Below are positions 1 through 8,779 of a DNA stretch of 64,000 nt, one piece after another. The notes beneath the pieces are model-generated. The model was not told the DNA's origin. It saw only the letters and a program-made list of their open reading frames with translations, and did no database searches. Position numbers and translations under genes: made by a program. Numbering within the stretch: position 1 is the first letter of the stretch; each line of letters begins with the position of its first letter. The stretch lies in contig JAJQHJ010000016.1 in NCBI GenBank assembly GCA_021199795.1, positions 53,335 through 117,334 of the forward strand. The letters are read 5' to 3'. This DNA comes from Oscillospiraceae bacterium (GTDB lineage: Bacteria; Bacillota; Clostridia; Oscillospirales; Ruminococcaceae).

Positions 1-2847
1 TACTATGATGCTGTTCCCGGCGTTGTAGAAGAGTATATGGACAAGGTCAACGCTAAGATTGGCACCAACTACAAGCTCTTCAACTACTATGGCACACCTG
101 ACGCTGAAAAGGTCATCGTCGCTATGGGTTCAGTCTGCGACACTATCGAAGAGACTATTGATTACCTCAACGCTAAGGGCGAAAAGCTCGGTCTCGTCAA
201 GGTAAGACTTTACAGACCGTTCGTAGCTGACAAGCTTGTTGAAGCTATTCCTGACACTGTCAAGATGATCAGTGTTCTTGACAGAACCAAGGAGCCCGGC
301 TCTTTGGGCGAGCCTCTTTATCTCGATGTTGTTGCAGCTCTTAAGAATTCTAAGTTTGCTTCCGTTCCTGTTGCAGGCGGCAGATATGGCTTAGGTTCCA
401 AGGACACCACTCCTGACCAGATCAAGGCTGTTTATGACAACTGCGCTTGCTGCAGCGATTACAAGCCGAGATTCACAATCGGCATCGACGACGATGTTAC
501 TCATCTTTCGCTCAAGTCCGAGGGCAAGCTCGACTCTGCTCCTAAGGGAACTATCTCCTGCAAGTTCTGGGGTCTTGGCTCTGACGGTACCGTCGGCGCA
601 AACAAGAACTCCATCAAGATCATCGGCGACCACACCGACAAGTATGTTCAGGCTTACTTCTCCTATGACTCAAAGAAGTCAGGCGGTGTAACCGTTTCTC
701 ATCTTCGCTTCGGCGATACTCCGATAAAGTCAACATACCTCATCAACCAGGCTGACTTTGTTGCTTGCCATAACGAATCCTACATCAACAAGTACGATAT
801 AGTTCAGGACGTAAAGCCCGGCGGAACATTCCTCTTAAACTGCCAGTGGTCAGTTGACGAGCTCGATGAGAAGCTCCCCGGACAGGTCAAGAGATATATC
901 GCCGACAACAATATCAAGTTCTATATCATCAACGGTATCGAAATCGGCAAGAAGATTGGCTTGGGTTCAAGAATCAACACTGTTTTGCAGTCTGCATTCT
1001 TCAAGCTTGCTAACATCATCCCGATTGACCAGGCTATCCAGTATATGAAAGATGCCGCTACCGCTTCCTACTCCAAGAAGGGCGAAGCAATCGTCAAGAT
1101 GAACCACGACGCTATCGACGCTGGCTGCGAGCAGATTGTTGAAGTCAACGTTCCTGAATCCTGGAAGTCAAGTGCTGACACTGAGATCGGTATGCCCAAG
1201 GCTACCGGCGAGAATGAGACTCTTGTCAACTTCGTCAACGACATCCTCATTCCTTGCAACGCTCAGCAGGGCGACAAGCTCCCCGTTTCCACATTCGTTA
1301 AGAATGCTGACGGCACATTCCCGCAGGGCTCCGCTGCTTATGAGAAGAGAGGAATCGCTATCGACGTTCCGTCATGGAACTCCGATAACTGCATCCAGTG
1401 TAACTTCTGCTCTTACGTCTGCCCGCACGCTGTTATCCGTCCCTCAATCATGACTGAGGAAGAGCTTAACAACGCTCCTGAGGCTGCTAAGGCAAAGGCT
1501 AAGCCCGCAACTGGTATGCCCGGCTACTACTTCGTAATGACAATGTCCGCTCTCGACTGCACAGGCTGTGGCTCATGCGTAAACGTTTGCCCCGGCAAGA
1601 AAGGCGAAAAGGCACTCTCTATGAAGTCGCTTGAAAGCCAGATGGCAGAGCAGGAAGTCTTCGACTATGCTCGTTCACTTGCTGACAAGCCTGAGGTTCA
1701 TGCTAAGTTCAAGGACACCACCGTCAAGGGCTCGCAGTTCAAGCAGCCTATGCTCGAATTCTCCGGCGCATGTGCTGGATGCGGCGAAACTCCTTATGCT
1801 AAGCTTGTCACTCAGCTCTTCGGCGACAGAATGTATATCGCCAACGCAACAGGATGCTCCTCTATCTGGGGCGGCTCCGCACCGTCTACACCGTATACCA
1901 CCAGCAGAGCTGGCAAGGGTCCTGCTTGGGCTAACTCCCTCTTCGAGGACAACGCTGAGTTTGGCTATGGTATGTATCTCGCTCAGAGCACCATCCGTGA
2001 GAGAAATATCGCTAAGCTCCAGAAGATTTCCGAGACTCTCGAGTGCCCCGAGTGCAAGGCTGTTGTAGATGAGTATCTCGCTACAGTAGACGACGGTCAG
2101 GCTAACAGCGTAGCTACCGACAAGCTCGTTGAAATTCTTCCGAAGATCGGAACTCCCGAGGCTTTGGAAGTTCTCAAGGAGAAAGACTTCCTTAGAAAGA
2201 AGTCAATGTGGATCTTCGGCGGCGACGGCTGGGCTTATGATATCGGCTTCGGCGGACTTGACCACGTAATCGCTCAGAACATCGACGTCAACATCTTCGT
2301 ATTCGACACCGAGGTTTACTCCAACACCGGCGGACAGGCTTCCAAGGCTACACCTACTGGTGCTATCGCTCAGTTCGCTGCAGCTGGTAAGGCTATCAAG
2401 AAGAAAGACTTGGCTGGCATTGCAATGACCTATGGCTATGTATATGTTGCTCACGTTGCAATGGGCGCAGACTACAACCAGTGCATCAAGGCTATTGCTG
2501 AGGCTGAGAGCTACCACGGACCGTCCATCATCATCGGTTATGCTCCTTGTATCAACCACGGTATCAAGGGCGGCATGAGCATTGCTCAGACCGAGGAGAA
2601 GAAAGCCGTTGACGCAGGCTACTGGCACCTTTACAGATACGATCCGAGACTCGCTGCTGAGGGCAAGAATCCGTTCCACCTCGACTCCAAGGCTCCGACC
2701 GCTGAGTATAAGGACTTCCTCATGGGTGAGGTCAGATACAACTCCCTCGCACGCTCTAACCCTGAGAGAGCCGAAAAGCTCTTCGACTCCGCTGTTGACA
2801 ACGCTAAGAACAGATATGATTATCTGGTTGAGCTGTCTAATCAGTGA
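1..2847 (+). CDS. nifJ: Pyruvate:ferredoxin (flavodoxin) oxidoreductase, 5' end missing
   Basis: This enzyme oxidatively decarboxylates pyruvate to acetyl-CoA and CO2 in the cytoplasm and reduces ferredoxin. The window opens inside the gene: the frame is open from base 1, and the first ATG at 37 is internal. From 37 onward 936 residues are visible, against about 1,170 in the full family. Two ferredoxin-like 4Fe-4S clusters are seen (CIQCNFCSYVCPHA near residue 452 and CTGCGSCVNVCPG near 510). The CAGCGETPYAKL cysteine motif follows, then the thiamine diphosphate motif GDGWAYDIGFGG with the downstream VYSNTGGQ. The N-terminal pyrimidine-binding domain lies mostly outside the window. A strong terminator follows, so this is the end of its transcript. 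The identification is very safe. Confidence 0.98.
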   Translation, partial: YYDAVPGVVEEYMDKVNAKIGTNYKLFNYYGTPDAEKVIVAMGSVCDTIEETIDYLNAKGEKLGLVKVRLYRPFVADKLVEAIPDTVKMISVLDRTKEPGSLGEPLYLDVVAALKNSKFASVPVAGGRYGLGSKDTTPDQIKAVYDNCACCSDYKPRFTIGIDDDVTHLSLKSEGKLDSAPKGTISCKFWGLGSDGTVGANKNSIKIIGDHTDKYVQAYFSYDSKKSGGVTVSHLRFGDTPIKSTYLINQADFVACHNESYINKYDIVQDVKPGGTFLLNCQWSVDELDEKLPGQVKRYIADNNIKFYIINGIEIGKKIGLGSRINTVLQSAFFKLANIIPIDQAIQYMKDAATASYSKKGEAIVKMNHDAIDAGCEQIVEVNVPESWKSSADTEIGMPKATGENETLVNFVNDILIPCNAQQGDKLPVSTFVKNADGTFPQGSAAYEKRGIAIDVPSWNSDNCIQCNFCSYVCPHAVIRPSIMTEEELNNAPEAAKAKAKPATGMPGYYFVMTMSALDCTGCGSCVNVCPGKKGEKALSMKSLESQMAEQEVFDYARSLADKPEVHAKFKDTTVKGSQFKQPMLEFSGACAGCGETPYAKLVTQLFGDRMYIANATGCSSIWGGSAPSTPYTTSRAGKGPAWANSLFEDNAEFGYGMYLAQSTIRERNIAKLQKISETLECPECKAVVDEYLATVDDGQANSVATDKLVEILPKIGTPEALEVLKEKDFLRKKSMWIFGGDGWAYDIGFGGLDHVIAQNIDVNIFVFDTEVYSNTGGQASKATPTGAIAQFAAAGKAIKKKDLAGIAMTYGYVYVAHVAMGADYNQCIKAIAEAESYHGPSIIIGYAPCINHGIKGGMSIAQTEEKKAVDAGYWHLYRYDPRLAAEGKNPFHLDSKAPTAEYKDFLMGEVRYNSLARSNPERAEKLFDSAVDNAKNRYDYLVELSNQ

Positions 2848-2875
2848 TAGGCTGAAAGGTTAATTCAGGTATAAT

Positions 2876-2907
2876 AAATCCCCCGGGAATTCTCCCGGGG
2901 GATTTTT
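2876..2907 (+). terminator. Rho-independent terminator of nifJ
   Basis: A perfect GC-rich hairpin (AATCCCCCGGGA pairing with TCCCGGGGGATT) is followed by a T-run, 30 bases after the nifJ stop codon. The leftward gene at 2911 ends against it, so it may also help to end that transcript. Confidence 0.93.
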
Positions 2908-2910
2908 GAT

Positions 2911-4164
2911 TCAGAAATCAAGACTATTCTTATCCAAAAGAAAATCAAAAATGCTCATTGTCAGGATTCCATTTTCGGAATAGAAAGGTGCCGGAGCATC
3001 TGAGGTTATTACTATCTTTTTGAATGAGTCATCGATAGCTTTCAGAGGTCTTATTTCCTGATTCAGCTTTACATCATCTGGAATTGCATAAGCAGATTGA
3101 ATGTAATATCTCTTCGATCCCTTGTTCGCAACAAAATCCACTTCAAGCTGTTTTCTCGAAACACTCCCCCACTGATTCTTTACGGAGATTACCACAGTTC
3201 CTACATCGGCGTTAAATCCCCGATTTCGTAGTTCATTATATATGACATTCTCCATGCTATGCGGAATTTCAATCTGCCTGAAATTGATCCGGGCATTTCT
3301 GAGTCCGAGGTCAGTAAAATAATATTTCAAAGGCGTCTCAATATAAGCCTTTCCCTTTATGTCATAACGCTTTGCATATTCAATCAGGTAGCTGTCGGAC
3401 AAGTAATTAAGATATTTTGTAATAGTTGTCGCGGTTATTTTCGACTTTTTGACTGACTTGAAAGTTGCCTGAAGCTTTGTTGGGCTTGTCAGTGTTCCGA
3501 TATTTGATGCAATTATGTTCAAAAGGTCTTCCATTTCGCCAACATTGCGAATTTTATTTCGACCAACTATATCCGAAATATAGGTCTCAGAAAAAAGAGA
3601 ATCAAGCATTTCGATTTTATGCTCCGGCTCTTTTGCGAGAACCACCGGCGGCAAGCCGCCATAAAGTATATACTCATTCCATCCGCTCAGTTTGTCTCCC
3701 TGATACTGAGACATAAACTCGGAAAAGCTTAAAGGTTGCATATGAACCTCATCACCACGACCTCTGAATTCGGTTATAACATCGCGGGAAAGAAATCTGG
3801 CATTGCTTCCTGTTACATAAATATCGGCATTACTCCGTCTCAAAAGTCCATTAAGCACCGATTCAAAGCTGCCAAGCAGCTGCACCTCGTCCAGGAGAAA
3901 GTAATATATGCCATCCTCGACCATTTGCGACTTTGCAAAGCTATAGAACACGTCAGGGTCACGGTATTTCAGATTCTCCCTGTCGTCAAACGCCATTTCA
4001 ACTATATGATCCTCTGAAACACCATGAGAAAGAAGATAGTTCTTGAATATGTTGCAAAGAAGATATGACTTTCCGCATCGTCTGATACCAGTGACAACCT
4101 TAATCAGACCATTATGCATTCTTGAAACAAGCTTTTGAAGATATGCATCCCTTGAAATTTCCAT
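2911..4164 (-). CDS. AAA-type ATPase with DUF4143-like C-terminal domain
   Basis: The protein has 417 residues. The N-terminal P-loop is GIRRCGKSYLL near residue 26, with a Walker B-like FLLDEVQ further on. The C-terminal half ends with a PD-(D/E)xK-like segment (EVDFVANKGSKRYYIQ), as in the ATP-binding DUF4143 proteins. Their biochemical role is unknown; they are common, often laterally acquired, and have been compared with restriction or toxin-related ATPases. I start at the ATG at 4164 because GGAGG lies 7 bases upstream; a TTG six codons earlier has no such site. The gene stands alone with its own promoter (4196-4224) and a large palindrome upstream. It looks AT-richer than its neighbours, which may mean transfer. 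Confidence 0.85.
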   Translation of the reverse strand: MEISRDAYLQKLVSRMHNGLIKVVTGIRRCGKSYLLCNIFKNYLLSHGVSEDHIVEMAFDDRENLKYRDPDVFYSFAKSQMVEDGIYYFLLDEVQLLGSFESVLNGLLRRSNADIYVTGSNARFLSRDVITEFRGRGDEVHMQPLSFSEFMSQYQGDKLSGWNEYILYGGLPPVVLAKEPEHKIEMLDSLFSETYISDIVGRNKIRNVGEMEDLLNIIASNIGTLTSPTKLQATFKSVKKSKITATTITKYLNYLSDSYLIEYAKRYDIKGKAYIETPLKYYFTDLGLRNARINFRQIEIPHSMENVIYNELRNRGFNADVGTVVISVKNQWGSVSRKQLEVDFVANKGSKRYYIQSAYAIPDDVKLNQEIRPLKAIDDSFKKIVITSDAPAPFYSENGILTMSIFDFLLDKNSLDF

Positions 4165-4195
4165 ATTTCTGCCTCCATTCAATAATTATTATCTA

Positions 4196-4224
4196 ATTTT
4201 AGCATAAGACTTTGGGATTGTCAA
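4196..4224 (-). promoter_or_regulatory. Sigma-A type promoter of the DUF4143 ATPase gene
   Basis: On the minus strand TTGACA (4219-4224) and TAAAAT (4196-4201) are separated by 17 bases and lie about 30 bases upstream of the start codon. Confidence 0.75.
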
Positions 4225-4231
4225 CTAATCT

Positions 4232-4269
4232 AAAAGATATTTCCGCATATATATGCAAAAATATCTTTT
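4232..4269. repeat. 38-bp near-perfect palindrome upstream of the ATPase promoter
   Basis: The arms AAAAGATATTT and AAATATCTTTT flank a core GCATATATATGC, with only a CC/AA mismatch in each half. It sits just upstream of the -35 box of the leftward ATPase gene, between that promoter and the terminator of the next gene. It could be a protein-binding site or a hairpin; the sequence does not decide. Confidence 0.7.
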
Positions 4270-4286
4270 ATAATACGAGTATAGAA

Positions 4287-4316
4287 CCGCCCCGGGATGG
4301 ATTGGTCTCGGGGCGG
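4287..4316 (-). terminator. Terminator-like hairpin after the surface protein gene
   Basis: CCGCCCCG (4287-4294) pairs with CGGGGCGG (4309-4316), 26 bases past the stop codon of the leftward gene at 4343. The following bases on the minus strand are only weakly T-rich, so termination strength is uncertain. Confidence 0.6.
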
Positions 4317-4342
4317 AATATTTCTTATTAAACTATTTCAGA

Positions 4343-5617
4343 TTATCTTCTCTTGGAAGAAACTACTGCGAAGCCTGCGATTGCCATAGGAACGAGGACA
4401 AGAACAACACCAGTAGTAGGGTTGGAATCGGTGGTTTCCTCAGCATCGCTGCCGGTATCGCCAACATCGATATCCTCACCGTCTTCCTCGGTCTCAATAT
4501 CAGTATCCTCAGCGGGCTGCTCAACCTCTACATCTTCCATAACGATGTCAGAAGACTCTTCCTCATCAGCAGAGAAAGCCTGGTGGCAAAGATCGCAAAC
4601 GCCATCACCATTGTCATCAGTATGAGCCAAAACGATAAAGTGACCATTGAGCTTGATTGCATGATACTCATCGTTAACATAGATCAGACCGGACATGGTA
4701 GAAGTGGTGGAAGTGTTGTTATTATTGTTGTTATCGTCACCAGTGGACGGAACAAGAATCTTAACATTGCTAGCAACCATGTTGTCGCCCATGTTCAGGA
4801 TAATCTGTGAATCACCCGACAGGAAGTAAGAACTGGAAGTCAATCCGTAGCTTGCAACATTAATGGTCAATGTTGAAGAGCCAAAACTCTCACTCCACTC
4901 ATTCAGATATTCCTGATCCCAGCTACCAGATGTCTGCTGAACTACGAGCTGTGCCCAAAGCCAGCTTACACTATCAGCAAAATCAACCTGAATGAGAGCA
5001 CCACTAGTGCTCAAATATCCATAGACCTCATCAGTGACTGTAATGATGGTAGACCAACCAGTCAAGCTGTCAAGTTCATTGTCATAAACAACGTCATAAG
5101 TTACGCCGTCGATTGTGACAGTTTCATTTCCCTCAGTACCAGAAGAAGTAGTCTCCTGAGTGGTGACTGTGACGTCGCTGAATGTGTAGGTCTCACCAGC
5201 AGTGCCCTGATACATAATAGCAATCTTTACAGTAGAAGCACTTGCCAAGGTGGTAACCTGGTCTTCTGTCAAAGTATAGGTGTTGCTATTGTACTTGGTA
5301 ACAACAGCAGTGTTATTCTCATCATAGATCTTAAGGCAAAGATCAGATGCAGTACCGCTGGTAACGTTAACAGTAACGCTGGTAATAGTGCCAGTTACAG
5401 TAGACGGTACTACGAACCAAATTTCCTGATACTGACTGGTATAATCGACAGTCAAGCTACCATCAGAATTAGCAGGATAAGTGGTTGAGCTGCTCCATCT
5501 GCCAGTAACGGAAACGTCGGAGAAGCTAATCTGTACTTCATCATCCGCAAAAACAAACACGCAAAGTGAGCTTATTGCGAGGACGAGAGCCGTCGCAACA
5601 GCTAAAAATTTCTTCAT
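4343..5617 (-). CDS. Secreted, probably cell-surface protein with NPTTG tail
   Basis: The 424-residue protein starts with a classical signal peptide (MKKFLAVATALVLAISSLCV, cleavage probably after VFA). It ends with NPTTG near residue 399, a hydrophobic segment and SSKRR, like the wall-anchoring tails of Ruminococcus-type surface proteins. The mature part is rich in Thr, Ser and Asp and is predicted beta-sheet. An acidic region with a short calcium-loop-like, cysteine-containing motif (DDNGDGVCDLC) lies before the tail. No catalytic domain is recognised, so the function is unknown; carbohydrate binding or adhesion is a guess. I start at the ATG at 5617, preceded by GGAGG 8 bases upstream; the TTG five codons earlier overlaps that site. 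Confidence 0.75.
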   Translation of the reverse strand: MKKFLAVATALVLAISSLCVFVFADDEVQISFSDVSVTGRWSSSTTYPANSDGSLTVDYTSQYQEIWFVVPSTVTGTITSVTVNVTSGTASDLCLKIYDENNTAVVTKYNSNTYTLTEDQVTTLASASTVKIAIMYQGTAGETYTFSDVTVTTQETTSSGTEGNETVTIDGVTYDVVYDNELDSLTGWSTIITVTDEVYGYLSTSGALIQVDFADSVSWLWAQLVVQQTSGSWDQEYLNEWSESFGSSTLTINVASYGLTSSSYFLSGDSQIILNMGDNMVASNVKILVPSTGDDNNNNNNTSTTSTMSGLIYVNDEYHAIKLNGHFIVLAHTDDNGDGVCDLCHQAFSADEEESSDIVMEDVEVEQPAEDTDIETEEDGEDIDVGDTGSDAEETTDSNPTTGVVLVLVPMAIAGFAVVSSKRR

Positions 5618-5638
5618 GTTTTTTTCCTCCAAATATCA

Positions 5639-5834
5639 AAATAAATTGGACGTCTCAAGCCTGACCGGCGCACCTGACGGGTCATCCAATTCCGAAAGGT
5701 CAACTCCAGGCATCCTTGAATCGTCACTTTTGTCGCCCTCGTCGCAAAACAGGCTCTGAATTTGCTCCAGAAAACCATAAAAAGCGACTTAAGCTGTACA
5801 TACATAGTATAACACATTCTTAAGCTAATGTCCA
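5639..5834 (-). promoter_or_regulatory. Promoter and long leader of the surface protein gene
   Basis: TGGACA (5829-5834) and TATACT (5806-5811) are spaced by 17 bases on the minus strand. Transcription from here would give a leader of about 180 bases. Near its 3' end AATTGGA pairs with TCCAATT around an inner CGTC/GACG stem, just before the ribosome-binding site (plus-strand 5643-5690). The leader may be regulatory. I see no gene in 5618-5913. Confidence 0.5.
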
Positions 5835-5913
5835 ATAAAAATTTATCGGAATATTGCACAAAATTATATGATGGATTTTGTGCAGGGTGCACAACTCAAA
5901 TAAATGCCGACAA

Positions 5914-6612
5914 CTATACCGTAGTCAACAGAGCATTTTCATCACTACTAACCGGCTTTGATAGATAAGAAAACTCTTCAGGATATTTAATTTTGTCCCA
6001 ATCAACCTTTGTGGCGGCGTAAACGCATTCGGAGTAATGATCGTCAGTCTTACCTTTTCTATATGTAGCAATAATCCTGACGGCATTAGTAATGTTCTTC
6101 CGTATATCATCCTTGATAACCGTATTGGGAACGTATTTTTGAGACATTGTATCGAAGATGAATCCTATGTAGGCATTCTTTCCACCAGCAACTTTTTCTG
6201 TGTAGAGTTTTGGATGAGTTGAACTGAAATCCCCAATCATATTGGCAGATAAATTTTTACTGATCAACAGCGGAAGAACATCAAGCTTCAGGTCAGTTGT
6301 GCCTTTATCAGAAAGTTCAAAATCGCTTTCTGTCAGTCTGTGATCCAGGCATTTCTCATAGAATCTGACTGCCGGAATACTTGTATGCACTATTCCCTCT
6401 TTAGATTCTCTCCTCATATCGTTCATGAACATTTCAGTTGTTCTTAACCCCGTCAGGTGCAAAAAATTATAATCAAAGAATGAAAACTCGAAGAAAGAAG
6501 TCCTCCTGTGCTTGTCAATGCAAATAAATAGCATGGTTTTGCTCTCAAGCTCTGCATGATACTTTTCTGCGCAAGCCGTTACAATCGAAATTACTTCTTT
6601 CTTACTACGCAT
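5914..6612 (-). CDS. PBECR4-like nuclease domain protein
   Basis: The 232-residue protein resembles the PBECR4 group (phage Barnase/EndoU/colicin-E5/D/RelE-like nuclease 4). The N-terminal third carries the motif FFEFSFFDYNFLHLTG, preceded by FICIDKHRR, and the middle has FYEKCLDHRLTESDF. These proteins are often linked to phage or integrative elements and are predicted RNases or toxins. I choose the ATG at 6612. The frame stays open upstream to 6723, but that stretch belongs to a candidate structured RNA with its own promoter and has no ribosome-binding site. No partner or antitoxin gene is adjacent. The family assignment rests on motif memory only. Confidence 0.55.
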   Translation of the reverse strand: MRSKKEVISIVTACAEKYHAELESKTMLFICIDKHRRTSFFEFSFFDYNFLHLTGLRTTEMFMNDMRRESKEGIVHTSIPAVRFYEKCLDHRLTESDFELSDKGTTDLKLDVLPLLISKNLSANMIGDFSSTHPKLYTEKVAGGKNAYIGFIFDTMSQKYVPNTVIKDDIRKNITNAVRIIATYRKGKTDDHYSECVYAATKVDWDKIKYPEEFSYLSKPVSSDENALLTTV

Positions 6613-6614
6613 AT

Positions 6615-6850
6615 TCAACAGTCCCTTGTCTTGATACGAAAAAGAAGTCTGCAATGCCGTAGCGTTACTCGACTTCCTCTCAAATGACCGGTTTTTCTGT
6701 CGTCCGCCGACTTTCAGTTCCATCCGGTTACCCGTTCTACTGCATAGCTTTCAGGTTTTTCTGTTGCCTGCCAACGGTCCAGCCCAAAGTCTGGCTTAAC
6801 TTTCGGATTTTAGGTGCCGGTCGCACCGGCGGGATGACGCCCACCTTCCT
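6615..6850 (-). ncRNA. Candidate structured RNA, possibly raiA-type
   Basis: About 240 bases of non-coding sequence follow a textbook promoter and precede the PBECR4-like gene. On the minus strand there are several inverted repeats: GCCGGU/ACCGGC around GCG, GUUG/CAAC, CAGG/CCUG and AAGUC/GACUU. The segment ACAGAAAAACC occurs twice in similar flanks. The 3' part is not obviously coding and reads like an element I associate with intergenic regions of many gut Clostridia. The raiA motif is my best guess for its class. It may be a free RNA or a leader of the downstream gene. Confidence 0.5.
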
Positions 6851-6856
6851 GTTTCA

Positions 6857-6885
6857 ATTATAAGCGATTTTCTTGCAAAAGTCAA
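6857..6885 (-). promoter_or_regulatory. Strong promoter of the structured RNA candidate
   Basis: TTGACT (6880-6885) and TATAAT (6857-6862) are separated by exactly 17 bases on the minus strand. Transcription should begin near 6850. The next start codon in this direction is some 240 bases away. Confidence 0.8.
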
Positions 6886-6909
6886 TACTTTTCCGGAAGA
6901 AATCAAAAT

Positions 6910-8448
6910 TTATTTGAACACCGCAAACGAATACACCGGCAAGGTCAGGACGCCGTTTTCGTAGGTGACGTTGCCGTCGACTGCAAGTTCTGCTTGAAGT
7001 TCGCCTAAGTCCATTTCTACTGTCTTCTCCTCGGTTGAGAAGTTCACAACTATTGTTATCGTGCTCTCTTCCCAGGTCTTCGAGAAGATGAGGACGTCCA
7101 TGTCGCTGTAGTAGGTCATCTTCATTTCGCCGCGGGCTATCTCAGGGAATGCATTGCGGATGTTGTTGCAACGCTTGTAGTAGTTCAGGATTGAAGTCTC
7201 ATCAGCATATTGCTCCTCTACCCCGTCGAAAGCATAGGATGAAGCCGTTGTTCCGGGAGGATTGTCGGTGAGGTTCTCGCCGGAGTTGTCCCAGAGCATA
7301 GCGATTCTCTTGTTCGGGTCGTCGCCAGAGCCGACCATTCCTATTTCATCGCCATAATACGTGAACGTCGTGCCGTTGAGGAGCGAAAGCATTCCATAGG
7401 CGAATTTGATCTTGTTCTCATCCCGTCCTACGGAGCCGGCAATTCTTCCGGTATCGTGGTTGTCAAGGAACGGGCAGGCTATCGACTCGCCGCTGTTGGC
7501 GGTCTTATAGACGGTGTTCGCATAGGTCCAGAAGTAGTTGGCAGGATAGGCATTCGAGAATGTCATGTTGATATAGCCCTCCTGCTGAGAGACGGAGAAC
7601 GCGAAGAATGAGGTTTCGGGAGCGTTTTCATAGTAGGTCTTGACGATTGAGTCGGACTCCCACACCTCGCCTACGACAAATGCATCGGGATTATACTTCT
7701 GTGCGACGTCGGTGAGCCATGCGCAGAACTCTGCACTCTTGACATAGTCGCCGGTATAGAAGCTGGTGCAGGCGTCGAGGCGGAAGCCGTCTACTCCCTT
7801 GTCTATCCAGAATTCAATTATGTTTTCGATTTCTGCCCGGACGTTTTCGCTGTCAAGGTTCAGGTCAGGCATACTGTAGGTAAACCTGGCTTCATAATAG
7901 ATGCCGTTGTAGTAGCTGTAGCCGTCGAGGGCGGTTTCGGAGAAGTTGTAGTAGTCATAGTATTCTCCGCTGGTATCGCCGTCCCAGGCACTCTGGATTG
8001 CGGATTTGGACCAGGGATGCTCGCTCGAGGTATGGTTGACAACCAGGTCGATTATAATCTTTATGCCCCTTGCGTGAGCCTCCTCGACCAGGTTCTCAAA
8101 GTCCTCCATCGTTCCGAACTGTGAGTCGACATTGTAATAGTCGGTGACGTCGTATTTATGGTATGAGTAGCCCTCGGTTATCGGCATAAACCAGATTCCG
8201 GTGTAGCCGAGGTCTTTGATATAGTCTAGCTTCGATGTGACTCCGTTGAAGTCGCCGATTCCGTCTCCGTCAGAATCACAGAACGAATAGACGAAAATTT
8301 CGTAGTAGTTTCCATAGTTGTCGTCGGGGATGTTCTCTTCAAGAAGAGTAACCTCCGCCGCAGTGTAGCCGCTGACAGTTTCCGCAGTGCTTCCGCAAGC
8401 AGTCAGCAGAATCATAAACCCGAGCAATAGCGCAATAAGTCTTTTCAT
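6910..8448 (-). CDS. GH13 alpha-amylase family lipoprotein
   Basis: The enzyme would hydrolyse alpha-1,4-glucans (starch, maltodextrins) at the outer face of the membrane. A lipoprotein signal ends at LTAC (Cys18). The GH13 signatures are all present: DLVVNH (134-139), GFRLDA with nucleophile Asp225, VVGE with acid/base Glu261, and NHD (330-332). A small C-terminal beta domain follows; total length is 512 residues. I start at the ATG at 8448, 5 bases after GGAGG, so the signal peptide is at the N-terminus. The gene is last in the operon of a maltodextrin ABC transporter, which fits release of oligosaccharides for uptake. Exact specificity (amylase, neopullulanase or maltogenic type) cannot be read. 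Confidence 0.93.
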   Translation of the reverse strand: MKRLIALLLGFMILLTACGSTAETVSGYTAAEVTLLEENIPDDNYGNYYEIFVYSFCDSDGDGIGDFNGVTSKLDYIKDLGYTGIWFMPITEGYSYHKYDVTDYYNVDSQFGTMEDFENLVEEAHARGIKIIIDLVVNHTSSEHPWSKSAIQSAWDGDTSGEYYDYYNFSETALDGYSYYNGIYYEARFTYSMPDLNLDSENVRAEIENIIEFWIDKGVDGFRLDACTSFYTGDYVKSAEFCAWLTDVAQKYNPDAFVVGEVWESDSIVKTYYENAPETSFFAFSVSQQEGYINMTFSNAYPANYFWTYANTVYKTANSGESIACPFLDNHDTGRIAGSVGRDENKIKFAYGMLSLLNGTTFTYYGDEIGMVGSGDDPNKRIAMLWDNSGENLTDNPPGTTASSYAFDGVEEQYADETSILNYYKRCNNIRNAFPEIARGEMKMTYYSDMDVLIFSKTWEESTITIVVNFSTEEKTVEMDLGELQAELAVDGNVTYENGVLTLPVYSFAVFK

Positions 8449-8469
8449 AAATGCCTCCATGTCAGAAAA

Positions 8470-8501
8470 GTGCAGCCACGGCAATTCCGCCGCAGCTGCA
8501 C
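8470..8501 (-). terminator. Intra-operon hairpin before the amylase gene
   Basis: GTGCAGC and GCTGCAC close a long hairpin with an inner CGGC/GCCG stem, followed on the minus strand by TTTTC. It lies between the zinc ribbon gene and the amylase, so it may attenuate transcription into the amylase or protect an mRNA end. Confidence 0.5.
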
Positions 8502-8518
8502 CATTGCCGCTTTAAAAG

Positions 8519-8779
8519 TTAAAGTTCACCCTTTTTGTAGGTATGATATTCGAGGTCTCCCGAGTCTTCGCCGAAAGAGTCGATTCTTGCCATGATGAGC
8601 CCGTATTTGTCCTTGATCTGCTCATTCATCTTAAGTATCTTCTCCTCGCTTCCGCGGAAGCAGCAGCGGAGGCAGTAGTACTCCTCTTTATCGGCGTCAT
8701 AGAACAAATCCATGTCTATGTCGCGCTGGAAGCACTGGGGACAGCGATAGTTCAGTCTGCCTTTTGTAGCTTGAGACAT
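8519..8779 (-). CDS. Small zinc ribbon protein, unknown function
   Basis: The 86-residue protein has two cysteine pairs (CPQC near residue 13 and CLRC near 36) that would bind one zinc ion, followed by a charged helical tail. It is probably cytoplasmic, as no signal or membrane segment is seen. AGGAGG lies 9 bases before the chosen ATG. The gene overlaps the 3' end of the barrel protein gene by 28 bases, so the two are likely translated together and may act together within the starch operon. I do not recognise a named family. Confidence 0.7.
   Translation of the reverse strand: MSQATKGRLNYRCPQCFQRDIDMDLFYDADKEEYYCLRCCFRGSEEKILKMNEQIKDKYGLIMARIDSFGEDSGDLEYHTYKKGEL

Noticed and set aside
391..2679. 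Several open frames of 60-158 codons on both strands
   Set aside because: All overlap nifJ, which is certain; they arise from its biased codon use.
4353..4810. Plus-strand frames rich in Ser/Thr
   Set aside because: They mirror the acidic, low-complexity surface protein on the other strand.
5614..5892. 92-codon minus-strand frame before the surface protein
   Set aside because: It covers the promoter and leader, lacks a ribosome-binding site and reads like non-coding DNA.
6613..6723. N-terminal extension of the PBECR4-like gene to 6723
   Set aside because: No ribosome-binding site at 6723; the added residues lie in the structured RNA candidate.
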